Assembly: GCA_964404745.1 (NCBI GenBank)
Contig: CAYOLG010000001.1
Location: 1 to 64,000, forward strand
DNA: 64,000 nucleotides
Reading direction: 5' to 3'
Origin: Pelagisphaera sp964404745
Lineage (GTDB): Bacteria; Verrucomicrobiota; Verrucomicrobiia; Opitutales; Opitutaceae
In this document: positions 55,238 through 63,531 of the stretch, one piece after another
How the letters are laid out: each line of letters starts with the position of its first letter
Position numbering within the stretch: the first letter of the stretch is position 1
Notes under the pieces: generated by a model
Told to the model about the DNA's origin: nothing
The model's database searches: none
What the model saw: the letters and a program-made list of their open reading frames with translations, nothing else
Translations under genes and position numbers: made by a program

Positions 55238-56089
55238 TTAGGCCCTCCGTTTTCCTCCGGTCGCCTTTTGCCTGAACTCGATGGGCGATTCCCCTGTTAG
55301 CCGCTTAAAGGTCTTGGAAAAGTGGAAGGGGTCGCAAAATCCGAGTTCGTCGGCTAGCTCTTGGAATGTATGCGTCCCCTGGTAGATGGCGGATTGGGCG
55401 AACTCGATACGCTTCTGGTTTTGGAATTTGGCGGGCGCGACTCCCCGGGCGCTAGCAAAACGCTTGCGAAAGCTCTCGTAGTTTAGGCCAACGCGGCGGG
55501 CAACTTCTTCAGGAGTGATCCAAACACCATCTACGGGTCCCGATAACATCGAGGTCGCCATATCGATTCTCGAGACGGAACCATCTATCTTGGCTTCCGA
55601 ATCTCGAGTCATCATTTCGATTAGAAGCTGATTGAATTGGCCTACGATCTTGAGGCTTTGAGTGGGAGATCGCTGGGGAACGGAGGTGAGGCACTCTTCC
55701 AAGCGCTGGTTCCAGTAAGCTATGCTGTCGAGTTGCCAAATTGATTGGCCGGGATCCAAGACGCTCGCTTGCCTGAGCAATTCGAATTGGGGGCCATTGA
55801 AAATCGCGTACGTGTGGGACCAATCATCTCCTTGGATGGGCCCATAGGCGTGGGCCAGCTCAGGAAAAACGATAATAGCCTCTCCGGGTTCGAGCTCGTT
55901 TTCGACGCCATCGGCGTCCTTGTAGTAGGCAGTGCCCGATAGAATGAGAATCAGCGCGTAATCTCCCAAAATACGCATATTGAACGGATCGATGCCCGGT
56001 GTGTTGTGAAGTTCGCCAGCGTGCAATATCGACCCTAATTTAGACGTAATAGGGGTAGAAATCCACGTTTTGTACCGAGGCTTATTCAT
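55238..56089 (-). CDS. AraC-family regulator divergent from the PhyH cluster
   Basis: A 283-residue regulator with an N-terminal cupin sensor (HNTPGIDPFNMRILGDYALILILSG, EPGEAIIVFPELAHAYGP) and a C-terminal pair of helix-turn-helix motifs (VDGVWITPEEVARRVGLNYESFRKRF and FQELADELGFCDPFHFSKTFKRLTGESPIEFR). It is divergent from the dioxygenase gene with only 105 bases between, which contain an 8-base inverted repeat pair (56157-56191). The arrangement suggests it controls the cluster to its right; it could also act on the isomerase/FG-GAP operon downstream on its strand. Confidence 0.92.
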   Translation of the reverse strand: MNKPRYKTWISTPITSKLGSILHAGELHNTPGIDPFNMRILGDYALILILSGTAYYKDADGVENELEPGEAIIVFPELAHAYGPIQGDDWSHTYAIFNGPQFELLRQASVLDPGQSIWQLDSIAYWNQRLEECLTSVPQRSPTQSLKIVGQFNQLLIEMMTRDSEAKIDGSVSRIDMATSMLSGPVDGVWITPEEVARRVGLNYESFRKRFASARGVAPAKFQNQKRIEFAQSAIYQGTHTFQELADELGFCDPFHFSKTFKRLTGESPIEFRQKATGGKRRA

Positions 56090-56156
56090 TTTAGCGATTT
56101 ACCAAAATATACATGCTAATTCCCAAATCAACCATTTATAGGTCCGTCAAGATACT

Positions 56157-56191
56157 CTATGATTGGGCTTCATTGTTTTAACTAATCATAG
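56157..56191. promoter_or_regulatory. Inverted repeat in the AraC/PhyH divergent promoter
   Basis: CTATGATT (56157-56164) and AATCATAG (56184-56191) are perfect inverted arms 19 bases apart, ending three bases before the dioxygenase ATG. It could be an operator overlapping the translation start, or a leader hairpin that hides the ribosome site. No AGGAGG-like ribosome site is visible in the 35 bases ahead of the ATG. Confidence 0.45.
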
Positions 56192-56194
56192 ATT

Positions 56195-57118
56195 ATGAGC
56201 TCCGCAGCCACATTGCCTCAGTTTTACTCATACGAGCATGCTCTCGATATGGATCGGGACCGTATAGGAACGCTCCGCGAATCAGCAGATGCGGCCGACG
56301 ACTTCGTTGAATTGAGACGCCGCTTGGAAGAGGATGGCTATCTTTTCATGAAAGGTTACCTGGACAGGGAAGAGGTGCTAGCGGCTAGAGCGGAGATCGC
56401 TCGGGCCATGGCTTCGAAGAACTTGTTGGATCCAGATTTTCAGGAAATGGATATGCGTTGCCGACCCGGGGCCTCGATGGAGTTCATGCCAGAGATCGCC
56501 GCTGCCTGTCCGCAGGTTCGAAAGGTGCTCTATTCCGGTCGCCTGATCGATTTCTACAAGGGTTTCTATGGGGAGTCGGTCAAACACTACGATTTCACTT
56601 GGCTCAGGGCGATGCCTCCTGGGAAAGGAACCAATCCACACACCGATCTTCCTTACATGGGTAGGGGCACGCACAACCATATGACCTGTTGGATGCCTTA
56701 CGGAGATATTCCCTTCGACCTAGGTGGATTGATGATTTTGGAAGGGTCTCATAGGCGTATGGATCTCCTCAAAAACTACGTGTTTCGCGATGTGGACGCG
56801 TACTGCGAAAACAAGCCTGAGCAAAAGCGGCGAGCCGAGGAGGGGAAATGGACTTTTACAGGAACCTTGTCTCACAACCCGCCTCGGGTTCGGGACAAAT
56901 TCGGGGGAAGGTGGCTGACATCGGAGTTCGAAGCAGGGGATTTTCTTACCTTCGGCATGTTTGTGGTGCACGCGGCCGTAGACAATCGGTCCGATAACGT
57001 ATTTCGAGTTTCCAGCGACAGTCGTTATCAGAGGGCGAGTGAGCCGATCGACGATCGTTGGGTCGGCGAGAATCCGCCCGGCCACTCGACGGCTGGCAAG
57101 CGTGGTCGCATTTGCTAA
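56195..57118 (+). CDS. PhyH-family Fe(II)/2-oxoglutarate dioxygenase
   Basis: A 307-residue cytoplasmic enzyme of the phytanoyl-CoA dioxygenase family. Iron ligands are H149-T-D151 in NPHTDLPY and H259 in FVVHAAVDN; R271 in FRVSSDSRYQ should bind the 2-oxoglutarate carboxylate. LEEDGYLFMKGYLDREEV (about 44-61) is the usual opening and GGLMILEGSHR the mid block. These enzymes hydroxylate unactivated carbons or, less often, halogenate or cleave. Here the iron is held by HXD, so hydroxylation is expected. It is followed by the double ferritin-like gene after 27 bases, forming a probable two-gene oxygenase unit. The substrate is unknown. Confidence 0.93.
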   Translation: MSSAATLPQFYSYEHALDMDRDRIGTLRESADAADDFVELRRRLEEDGYLFMKGYLDREEVLAARAEIARAMASKNLLDPDFQEMDMRCRPGASMEFMPEIAAACPQVRKVLYSGRLIDFYKGFYGESVKHYDFTWLRAMPPGKGTNPHTDLPYMGRGTHNHMTCWMPYGDIPFDLGGLMILEGSHRRMDLLKNYVFRDVDAYCENKPEQKRRAEEGKWTFTGTLSHNPPRVRDKFGGRWLTSEFEAGDFLTFGMFVVHAAVDNRSDNVFRVSSDSRYQRASEPIDDRWVGENPPGHSTAGKRGRIC

Positions 57119-57145
57119 ATCGCTTTCGATACTGTACCTATTATC

Positions 57146-58465
57146 ATGGCTCAAGCGACATCAGCCAAACTAGCGGATACCCGCGGTTCCGGTCGAATGG
57201 CTGCAGTGGGATCCGCGGTCAAAGGCCTCCGGGCTCTTTTCGAAGTGGAGCGAGAGATTGCGCGTTGCCTCACGACTTTCATTTATCGAGTTGGAGATAT
57301 CGAATTAAAGTATTTGCTTTGCCAGCACGTTTGGGAATCGGCGGGCCATGCTCGGTTCATTCGAGAGCGAGGAAACGAGTTGGGCAGTTTTGGTAAGAAT
57401 GAGGCGGCCCGTGAGGAGATAAAGCGCATATTTGAAGAATCCATACGGGTTGACGATGAGATTGAAGGATTAGCCGCGTTCTACAGGGTGATTAAAGGAG
57501 AGCTTCTAGGCGCGTATCGAAAATACTTGGACATAACGCATTCATTAGCTGATTGGCCATCTCGCAAATTGATTGAGGAATTCATCCAAGACGAAGAGAG
57601 GCATCAAGCTGAGATACAGCCATACATAAATTCTGCAGAAGACACGGCCTGGGTTCAGCGATTGCGACTGGCCTTGAGTTCTCAAGGCGGTTGGCTCGGA
57701 GTCCTGCCCAAAACCGAATTGCCAGACGATTTCAATTGGCGATGGCCTGATCTGCCTTATCGCCATCCGGATACCTGTAATCGAGGCGACTACCCAGTCT
57801 GTTCCAGCGTTTTTGGATACGATCCCGATGAATTCCCCATTTGTCGCGATTGGCTGGAAGATCCGAAAACCGATGCCCGAGTCATTCGTCTAATGATTTA
57901 CGTTTGGCTGATGATGGAGCTCGACGCCGTCGATTACCTATCAACCGTGTTCTACGAAACTCCGGAAGCCCCATTCGATCTCCACTACGATTTGGCCAGG
58001 CACTTGTGGGACGAGTCTCGCCATAGCGCTTTTGGATTCCGCCAACTGCCTGAACTGGGCGTCGACCTGACGACGCTCGAGCATTCGTTGAGTCTCTACA
58101 ATGTGCTGATTCAGATGACCCCGCCCGAGCGCTATGCCATGATGACCATGGAGTTCGAGGCGGGTAGCTTTGGAACGAAGGCTCACATCATGGATCGAGT
58201 TCGTGAACTGAGCGATTTCGAGGCGGATACGCTCCTGGCATTCGATCGTAATGACGAGCAGCAGCACGTGCGCTACGGCCACCGATGGCTGCCGGTGATA
58301 ATGGAGCTCTTCAAGATCGATGAACCTGTTGACGCTTTCGTTGAAGCCACGCGAAAGCATTTCCAAGAGTTGGAAAAGACCTACGGCGAAAAAACGCCCC
58401 ACAGCCTCTCTAAAGAAGAACGTATTACGGCGAACAAGCTCCTGAAGCTAGCGGGAATCGAGTAA
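57146..58465 (+). CDS. Tandem ferritin-like (double four-helix bundle) diiron-type protein
   Basis: A 439-residue protein that reads as a duplicated ferritin-like bundle. The C-terminal half has HLWDESRH (E290-S-R-H293) and NDEQQH (E371-Q-Q-H374), with E258 and E336/E338 as possible further ligands. The N-terminal half has HVWESAGH, where E64 is one residue off the ExxH spacing to H68, and DEERH (E150-E-R-H153). One site may thus be complete and the other degenerate. A loop between them (about 190-235) is rich in Pro, Cys and Asp. Diiron ferritin-like enzymes hydroxylate, N-oxygenate or cleave substrates using oxygen. It directly follows the PhyH gene. The specific reaction is unknown, and the family is recognised only as a poorly described group. 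Confidence 0.75.
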   Translation: MAQATSAKLADTRGSGRMAAVGSAVKGLRALFEVEREIARCLTTFIYRVGDIELKYLLCQHVWESAGHARFIRERGNELGSFGKNEAAREEIKRIFEESIRVDDEIEGLAAFYRVIKGELLGAYRKYLDITHSLADWPSRKLIEEFIQDEERHQAEIQPYINSAEDTAWVQRLRLALSSQGGWLGVLPKTELPDDFNWRWPDLPYRHPDTCNRGDYPVCSSVFGYDPDEFPICRDWLEDPKTDARVIRLMIYVWLMMELDAVDYLSTVFYETPEAPFDLHYDLARHLWDESRHSAFGFRQLPELGVDLTTLEHSLSLYNVLIQMTPPERYAMMTMEFEAGSFGTKAHIMDRVRELSDFEADTLLAFDRNDEQQHVRYGHRWLPVIMELFKIDEPVDAFVEATRKHFQELEKTYGEKTPHSLSKEERITANKLLKLAGIE

Positions 58466-58587
58466 GCGATGGTAGTAGGGCTGACTGCGTTTCGGGCGTA
58501 GTATCGCAATTGCGGTACGAAGACTGATCCTTGGTCAGCCGCTTTCCGTAACCCTCTTATAGTGAGGTTGAATTGCAAGCCAGCATA

Positions 58588-58720
58588 GGCGTCAACTTGA
58601 TCTCGCTTGGCCCTTCGTCATGCTCTGGGTAGTGAGCCACGCCGAACCAGGGTCGAGCCCACCTTTTTGGATTATCTTCGAGGAAGGAACGCGACGCCCC
58701 GGCGCGTTCTTCAACCTGAT
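58588..58720. repeat. Repeat family D copy (D4)
   Basis: GGCGTCAACTTGATCTCGCT at the left, GGTCGAGCCCACCTTTTTGG in the middle, and GGAACGCGACGCCCCGGCGC at the right. It is the most diverged of the four D units. It lies in the 390-base gap 58466-58855, which otherwise holds only a weak TGAGGTTGAATT-type stretch; no gene was seen. Confidence 0.55.
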
Positions 58721-58855
58721 TCGAATGCTATGCTGCGGAATCTTCCCTGCCATTTGCTCGTTCCTTTTTGAAAATGGTATTAGAAGTCAGGCGGTTTTTA
58801 CGGTAATCTGCCCGAGACTCTTGAAACGCTAGATTTCGAGTCGCAGCCTTCGTCC

Positions 58856-59584
58856 ATGGGCCTAGCAGAAGACGGGAACGATTCGAAGCCAGCAGCTTGG
58901 GGCTGGTATTCAGAACTCCGCCCAGAACAGATAAATTCGATTCGAGCTAGGAGCGAGATTGCGTTCCTTCCTTGGGGGGCCTTGGAGTGGCATTGTCAGC
59001 ATGCTCCGATCGGACTCGACTCGATCAAAGCGGAAGGCATTTGTTCAGCAATTGCTCAGCGAGTGGGAGGTGTGGTGCTTCCGGCGATTCCGATGGGAGT
59101 GAACACGATCAAGCCGTTCAAGGGCTTTCCTCATTCCGTCGATTTTTCGGGTGAGCTCGTGGCTGAAGTGGCTGCGGCCTTTTGCAGCCAGTTGGCGGAT
59201 GAGGGATTCAAAATAGTCATACTACTCACGGGACACTATCCTCCGGAGCATATCGAAGCTTTGAAAGTAGGAGCCGGTAAAGCTAAGCAAGCGTATCCAG
59301 ATATAGATTTTCTGGTTTGGGCGGACAACGAGCTTATGGGAAACGCTTACAGGGGAGATCATGCAGGGGCGACAGAGACCTCCTTTCAACTCCTATTCGA
59401 TCCGTCGAATGTCGATCTGGCGTCCCTGCCTGACCGGCCGCTGACGCTTGATGGCGATGGTGTAATGGGCGAAGATCCCAGAGACGCTTCGAAGGAACGA
59501 GGTCTTAGACAATTGAAGGTAGCCGTGGATGCGGCAGTCACCAAAATCGATGAAATTCGCAACGAGAGAGGTAGCGAAGTATGA
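58856..59584 (+). CDS. Creatininase-family amidohydrolase with altered motif
   Basis: A 242-residue cytoplasmic protein. E44-W-H46 and D55 in ALEWHCQHAPIGLD match the metal ligands E, H and D of creatininase. H127 in LLTGHYPPEH aligns with the GHYEN histidine, but a Pro replaces the next ligand glutamate, and H169 and E174 sit in DHAGATETS. So one metal site may be altered. Family members hydrolyse C-N bonds of cyclic or linear amides, or act on guanidine-type and pyrimidine derivatives. The stop overlaps the next ATG as ATGA (59581-59584), which implies translational coupling with the aldo-keto reductase. Substrate cannot be told. Confidence 0.85.
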   Translation: MGLAEDGNDSKPAAWGWYSELRPEQINSIRARSEIAFLPWGALEWHCQHAPIGLDSIKAEGICSAIAQRVGGVVLPAIPMGVNTIKPFKGFPHSVDFSGELVAEVAAAFCSQLADEGFKIVILLTGHYPPEHIEALKVGAGKAKQAYPDIDFLVWADNELMGNAYRGDHAGATETSFQLLFDPSNVDLASLPDRPLTLDGDGVMGEDPRDASKERGLRQLKVAVDAAVTKIDEIRNERGSEV

Positions 59585-60543
59585 AACGGAGAGCTTTGGG
59601 AAAAACTGGACTAGAATGCTCTGAGATTGGACTGGGCACTTGGGCTCTTGGAAGTGGCGTCTATGGAGAAGTCGAACGTTCCGATGCTCGTGCTCTGATT
59701 GGCCAAGCCCTCGATACGGGCATAAATTTCTTCGATACGGCGCCCCTTTACGGAAATAAGAATGAAGATGGCGTAGCGGAGCGAGCGCTCGGACAAGGCT
59801 TGGGAGACCGAAAGGACCAGGCCATTATCTCTACCAAATTCGGGCGAACAGCTCACCAGGTTATGCCGCCGCGATTCAATGCTGAGGAAGCGCGACGATC
59901 ATGCGATGAAAGCTTGAGTCGCTTGGGCCGCGATTGGATCGATCTATTCTTTTTTCACTCGCCCTTTGAAGCGGCAGAAATCAACGATGACGTTTGGCAA
60001 GGGCTGGCGGATCTCAAGCAAGCCGGCAAGATCCGCTTTATTGGCCACTCGGTTTCCATGTATGACGACACCAGGGCCCTAGCGGAGAAATGGATGTCGG
60101 AGCGAAAGATCGACGCGGTCCAGGTCGTGTTGAGCCCTTTCAATCGCGAGGTGCGTCCATTGATCGCGTCGGCAGCAAAGCTTGGTTGCGGGGTGGTGGC
60201 CCGGGAGTGCATGGCCAACGGGTTTCTCAGTGGCCAAATCCGCAAGGACACTGTTTTTCCTGAGGGCAGTTTAAATTCTCGGTATTCGCGAGAGGAGATT
60301 GCTGAACGCGTGGGTTATGCGTCGGCTTTGTCAGCCAGTCTGATAACGGGTGGAATCGCGTCCCTCCCTCAGGCTGCGTACCGGTGGACCTTGGATCAGC
60401 CGGGCGTGTCGCTAGCTCTCTCGGGCGCCAGGAGTTTGCATGAACTGATGGACGGTATTGAGGCTTCGAAGGTGGATGGCTACTCGTCAGATGTCTTGGA
60501 AAGAACAGAGTTGATGCACAAAAAGGACTTTAGTCCGGCCTAG
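59581..60543 (+). CDS. Aldo-keto reductase
   Basis: This 320-residue NAD(P)H-dependent oxidoreductase begins MKRRALGKTGLECSEIGLGTW. The catalytic tetrad is complete: D52 and Y57 in FFDTAPLYGN, K86 in ISTKFG and H126 in FFFHSP. It should interconvert an aldehyde or ketone and an alcohol. It is translationally coupled to the creatininase-family gene (4-base overlap). The role in the cluster could be to reduce a carbonyl produced by the oxygenases or the amidohydrolase, which is inference. Confidence 0.94.
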   Translation: MKRRALGKTGLECSEIGLGTWALGSGVYGEVERSDARALIGQALDTGINFFDTAPLYGNKNEDGVAERALGQGLGDRKDQAIISTKFGRTAHQVMPPRFNAEEARRSCDESLSRLGRDWIDLFFFHSPFEAAEINDDVWQGLADLKQAGKIRFIGHSVSMYDDTRALAEKWMSERKIDAVQVVLSPFNREVRPLIASAAKLGCGVVARECMANGFLSGQIRKDTVFPEGSLNSRYSREEIAERVGYASALSASLITGGIASLPQAAYRWTLDQPGVSLALSGARSLHELMDGIEASKVDGYSSDVLERTELMHKKDFSPA

Positions 60544-60754
60544 CCGTATCTCTGCATATTGCGCCTTTAGATGCTCGAAAACGGGGATTTTACGGGCAAG
60601 TTTACCGGAAAAACAGCTTTTTGATGACCGCTGGGCTCCGAAGCCTATGATTCTGGCTAGTCAAGGGCTGGCATTTCATTACGATCGGCCGGCTGGATCT
60701 AAAGATTCAGCTCATTCGTAAGCAAATCGTTTCAGTCTTTCTGTAAACCATTGT

Positions 60755-62053
60755 ATGGCCTCGAAGTACGCTGAACTCACTCCGATAAGATCCAATCCCT
60801 CTCTCAAGGTGGGACTGATAGGGGTGACTGGCTACGGATACGACTATTACAAGTGTTTATCGGAGCTTGTCAGGCAGGGGCGTGTCAGATGGGGGGCAGT
60901 CACGATTATCAATCCGGATGAGGCCAAAGAGCAGGTCAGGGTGTTTCAGAGTTTGGGTGTACCGATTCACTCGGACTATCGAAAGATGCTTGAAAAAGAG
61001 GCGCGCTCGCTCGACTGGGTTTGTATACCTACGGGGATTGGCAGCCATTCGAGGATTGCGATCGACTGCCTAAAACGTGGGTTGCAGACGCTTGTCGAGA
61101 AACCGTTGGCCCCCGTTTTGCAAGAGGTCGATGCGATTCAGAAGGCGGAACGGGAAGCGAGCATAGTCGCGTCGGTAGGTTTTCAGCACACCTATGTCGA
61201 GGATACGTGGAAGATAAAGAAGCGTTTGCTCGAGGGGGCGATTGGCAAGATTCAGCGAGTGGATTGCCTTGGCCTATGGCCCCGTTCTCAAGACTACTAT
61301 GAACGCAACGAATGGGCAGGTCAACTTAGCGTAAGAGGATCCTGGATACTAGATTCACCTTTTCACAACGGCCTTTCCCATTTGGTTAATCTAATTCTGT
61401 TCTGGCTTGGCGACACCATGGATTCCAGAGCGAAGCTGGAGCGGGTAAGCGCTGAGGTATACCGTGTAAAAAGTATTGAATCCTACGATACGGTGCGCAC
61501 AGTGGCGACAACGGAAAGCGGCGTTGAAGCGGCGGTCATGGTGTCTCATGGCTCTCTGCACAATATTGATCCAGAAATTCGAGTGACGGGAGAAAAAGGG
61601 AGATTTCTTTGGCGGTACAGTGGAGCTCATTCCCTTGAAACGGAACATGGGACCGAGGATATCGTTTCTCCCAATCCCATCAAGGTCCGTGAGCGCATGT
61701 TCGATGCGATTGTCGATCGCCTATGTGGGGATTCGGTGCCCAATTGCTCCACGGAGCTAGCTAAGGGGGTGTGCAAATGGGCCAATGCGATTCACGATAT
61801 CTGTCCGATTGAAGATATTCCCTCCCAGTTTCGGGTAGAGATGGTTAGCGAGAATGGCGAAATTTTCGAGGCGATAGACAATCTGGAGTATTTCGCGCTG
61901 AAAGCTCACAACGAGGGAACCTCGCTCAAGGATGCAGGAGCTCCGTGGGCGATCGAACCGCCGACACGGGCCGTGAGCGATTACGACGCATTCGAGGGAA
62001 AATTCTGTCATCCGATTGGAGGGCGGGACAAAATCGTTGGGCTGTCTTCGTAG
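60755..62053 (+). CDS. Gfo/Idh/MocA-family oxidoreductase
   Basis: A 432-residue NAD(P)-dependent oxidoreductase without signal peptide. VGLIGVTGYGYDYYK is the Rossmann start (GxxGxGxxY), VCIPTGIGSHSRIAIDCLKRG and the EKPLAP motif identify the family, and FHNGLSHLVNLILFWLG is the C-terminal substrate-domain helix. ATG 60755 follows no strong ribosome site. Family members act on sugars, cyclitols or amino sugars. It is 211 bases after the aldo-keto reductase and may be transcribed with it. Confidence 0.91.
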   Translation: MASKYAELTPIRSNPSLKVGLIGVTGYGYDYYKCLSELVRQGRVRWGAVTIINPDEAKEQVRVFQSLGVPIHSDYRKMLEKEARSLDWVCIPTGIGSHSRIAIDCLKRGLQTLVEKPLAPVLQEVDAIQKAEREASIVASVGFQHTYVEDTWKIKKRLLEGAIGKIQRVDCLGLWPRSQDYYERNEWAGQLSVRGSWILDSPFHNGLSHLVNLILFWLGDTMDSRAKLERVSAEVYRVKSIESYDTVRTVATTESGVEAAVMVSHGSLHNIDPEIRVTGEKGRFLWRYSGAHSLETEHGTEDIVSPNPIKVRERMFDAIVDRLCGDSVPNCSTELAKGVCKWANAIHDICPIEDIPSQFRVEMVSENGEIFEAIDNLEYFALKAHNEGTSLKDAGAPWAIEPPTRAVSDYDAFEGKFCHPIGGRDKIVGLSS

Positions 62054-62131
62054 CCAGCCTCTATTATCGCCGCTTTCTGGGGTTCTAATGCGGTTGCCAA
62101 GCAAACGGTCGTTGGAATACAGTCGTCAGGT

Positions 62132-63403
62132 ATGATGAATAGAAAAGCTTTCGTTGGTGTTCTCGGATTGGCAGCGCCCGCGGCACTCACCGTATCGTGC
62201 AGGGGAAGGGAGGATTCCGCGGAGGCGTTGCCTGCCTTCGATGCGAGTCGGCCCCAAGGTTTCTGGCGAGCGGTGCAGGACCAGTTTACCTTGAAAGAAA
62301 ACCGTACTTACCTCAATTGCGGAGGGCTAGGTCCAGCTCCAAAGGTAGTCCAGGATAAGGTCGTTTCCAAAATGAGGGAACTACAAGCTGTTTCGGAAAC
62401 AGGCCATTCCATTCTAGGCGAAACTAGGAAAGTGGCGGCCCGGTTTTTCGGTTCAAGCGAAGATGAAGTTTGTTTCACTCGCAATGCGACGGAATCGAAT
62501 TCGATCATCGCTTCTGGAATTCCTATGCAGGCGGGGGATGAAGTGATTTTCGAATCCCATGCCCACCCAGGCGGATCCTTTCCTTGGCTCAATAGGCAGA
62601 ATATGGATGGAATCAGGGTTAAAGTATTCGATCCGGACCCGAATTCGATGGAGAACACCTTAAATCGTATCAATGATTTAATTACGGACCGAACCAAGGC
62701 TATCCAGGTGAGCCATATTACGGCCCCGACTGGGATCCTTTTCGATATCGAGGCGATTGGAAAGCTAGCCGAGGAAAAAGGAATCTGGTTTCATGTCGAT
62801 GGGGCGCAAAGCGCTGGCATGATACCGATCGATTTTGCCAATATGAAATGCCATTCCTACGCGACGAGCGGCCACAAGTGGCTGGGCGGGCCGAGAGGAA
62901 CTGGGCTGTTGCTCGTGCGTCAGGATAGGATCGAGTCTGTGGTCTCTTGGCACGTGGGAGCCTACTCCGAATCCGAATTCGAACTGCCCGACCGGTTCAA
63001 GTTGCGTCCGACGGCTCTAAGATTCGAGTACGGAACTCGCAACTCCGAGCTGATAGCCGGCCTAGGGGCGGCGATGGAGTTCCAAGAATCGATCGGCAAG
63101 GACCGCATTGATAGCCGATCTATGGCTTTGGCCAGCAGGTTGCGAGAGCAGTTAGAGGAGATAGACAGCATAACCGTCATTACGCCCAAGGATGCTTCTA
63201 TGCGACGCGCTATTACAACATTTCGGAGTGACCGCATGGATTTCGACGAACTTAACAACAGAATGTCGCGGGAATTTGCCCTTCGTTGTCGCCGTGTGAC
63301 AGAAGTTGGCCTCAATGCGGTGCGGGTATCGACGCACATCTTCAATAGCGAGCAGGACTGCGACCGTGTCGCCGAAGCAGTTGCTAAAATCGTAGTCGGA
63401 TAG
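62132..63403 (+). CDS. Exported class V aminotransferase-fold (PLP) enzyme
   Basis: This 423-residue enzyme has a hydrophobic leader (FVGVLGLAAPAALTVS) ending at C23, a possible lipoprotein or Tat-less export signal, which is unusual for PLP enzymes. The fold is that of isopenicillin N epimerase/cysteine desulfurases: TRNATESNSIIASG, HPGGSFPWLNRQ, HVDGAQSAG with D223 for the pyridine ring, and SGHKWLGGPRGTG with Schiff-base K249. It lacks the catalytic cysteine loop of desulfurases, as far as can be seen, so an epimerase- or lyase-type reaction is more likely. It follows the Gfo/Idh gene by 78 bases. Confidence 0.88.
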   Translation: MMNRKAFVGVLGLAAPAALTVSCRGREDSAEALPAFDASRPQGFWRAVQDQFTLKENRTYLNCGGLGPAPKVVQDKVVSKMRELQAVSETGHSILGETRKVAARFFGSSEDEVCFTRNATESNSIIASGIPMQAGDEVIFESHAHPGGSFPWLNRQNMDGIRVKVFDPDPNSMENTLNRINDLITDRTKAIQVSHITAPTGILFDIEAIGKLAEEKGIWFHVDGAQSAGMIPIDFANMKCHSYATSGHKWLGGPRGTGLLLVRQDRIESVVSWHVGAYSESEFELPDRFKLRPTALRFEYGTRNSELIAGLGAAMEFQESIGKDRIDSRSMALASRLREQLEEIDSITVITPKDASMRRAITTFRSDRMDFDELNNRMSREFALRCRRVTEVGLNAVRVSTHIFNSEQDCDRVAEAVAKIVVG

Positions 63404-63435
63404 CTGTATCGACGCCTATCGAGGCGGTTTTTCGA

Positions 63436-63507
63436 GGTAGCGGCCGATCTCCGAGCGGCCACAATCTATCATCCTAAATGGTAGCCAATCGGAGATTGGA
63501 CACTACC
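63436..63507. repeat. Repeat family E copy (E3)
   Basis: GGTAGCGGCCGATCTCCGAG then CGGCC, followed by a related GTAGCCAATCGGAGATTGG-type half and CACTACC at the end. It lies between the convergent aminotransferase and Rid genes and may act as a terminator, though no T-run follows. Confidence 0.65.
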
Positions 63508-63531
63508 TTTGCTGAAGAATTGGCAATCTGC

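Noticed and set aside
23044..58720. A CRISPR array reading for the recurring palindromes
   Set aside because: The copies are kilobases apart, lack spacers and have no cas genes.
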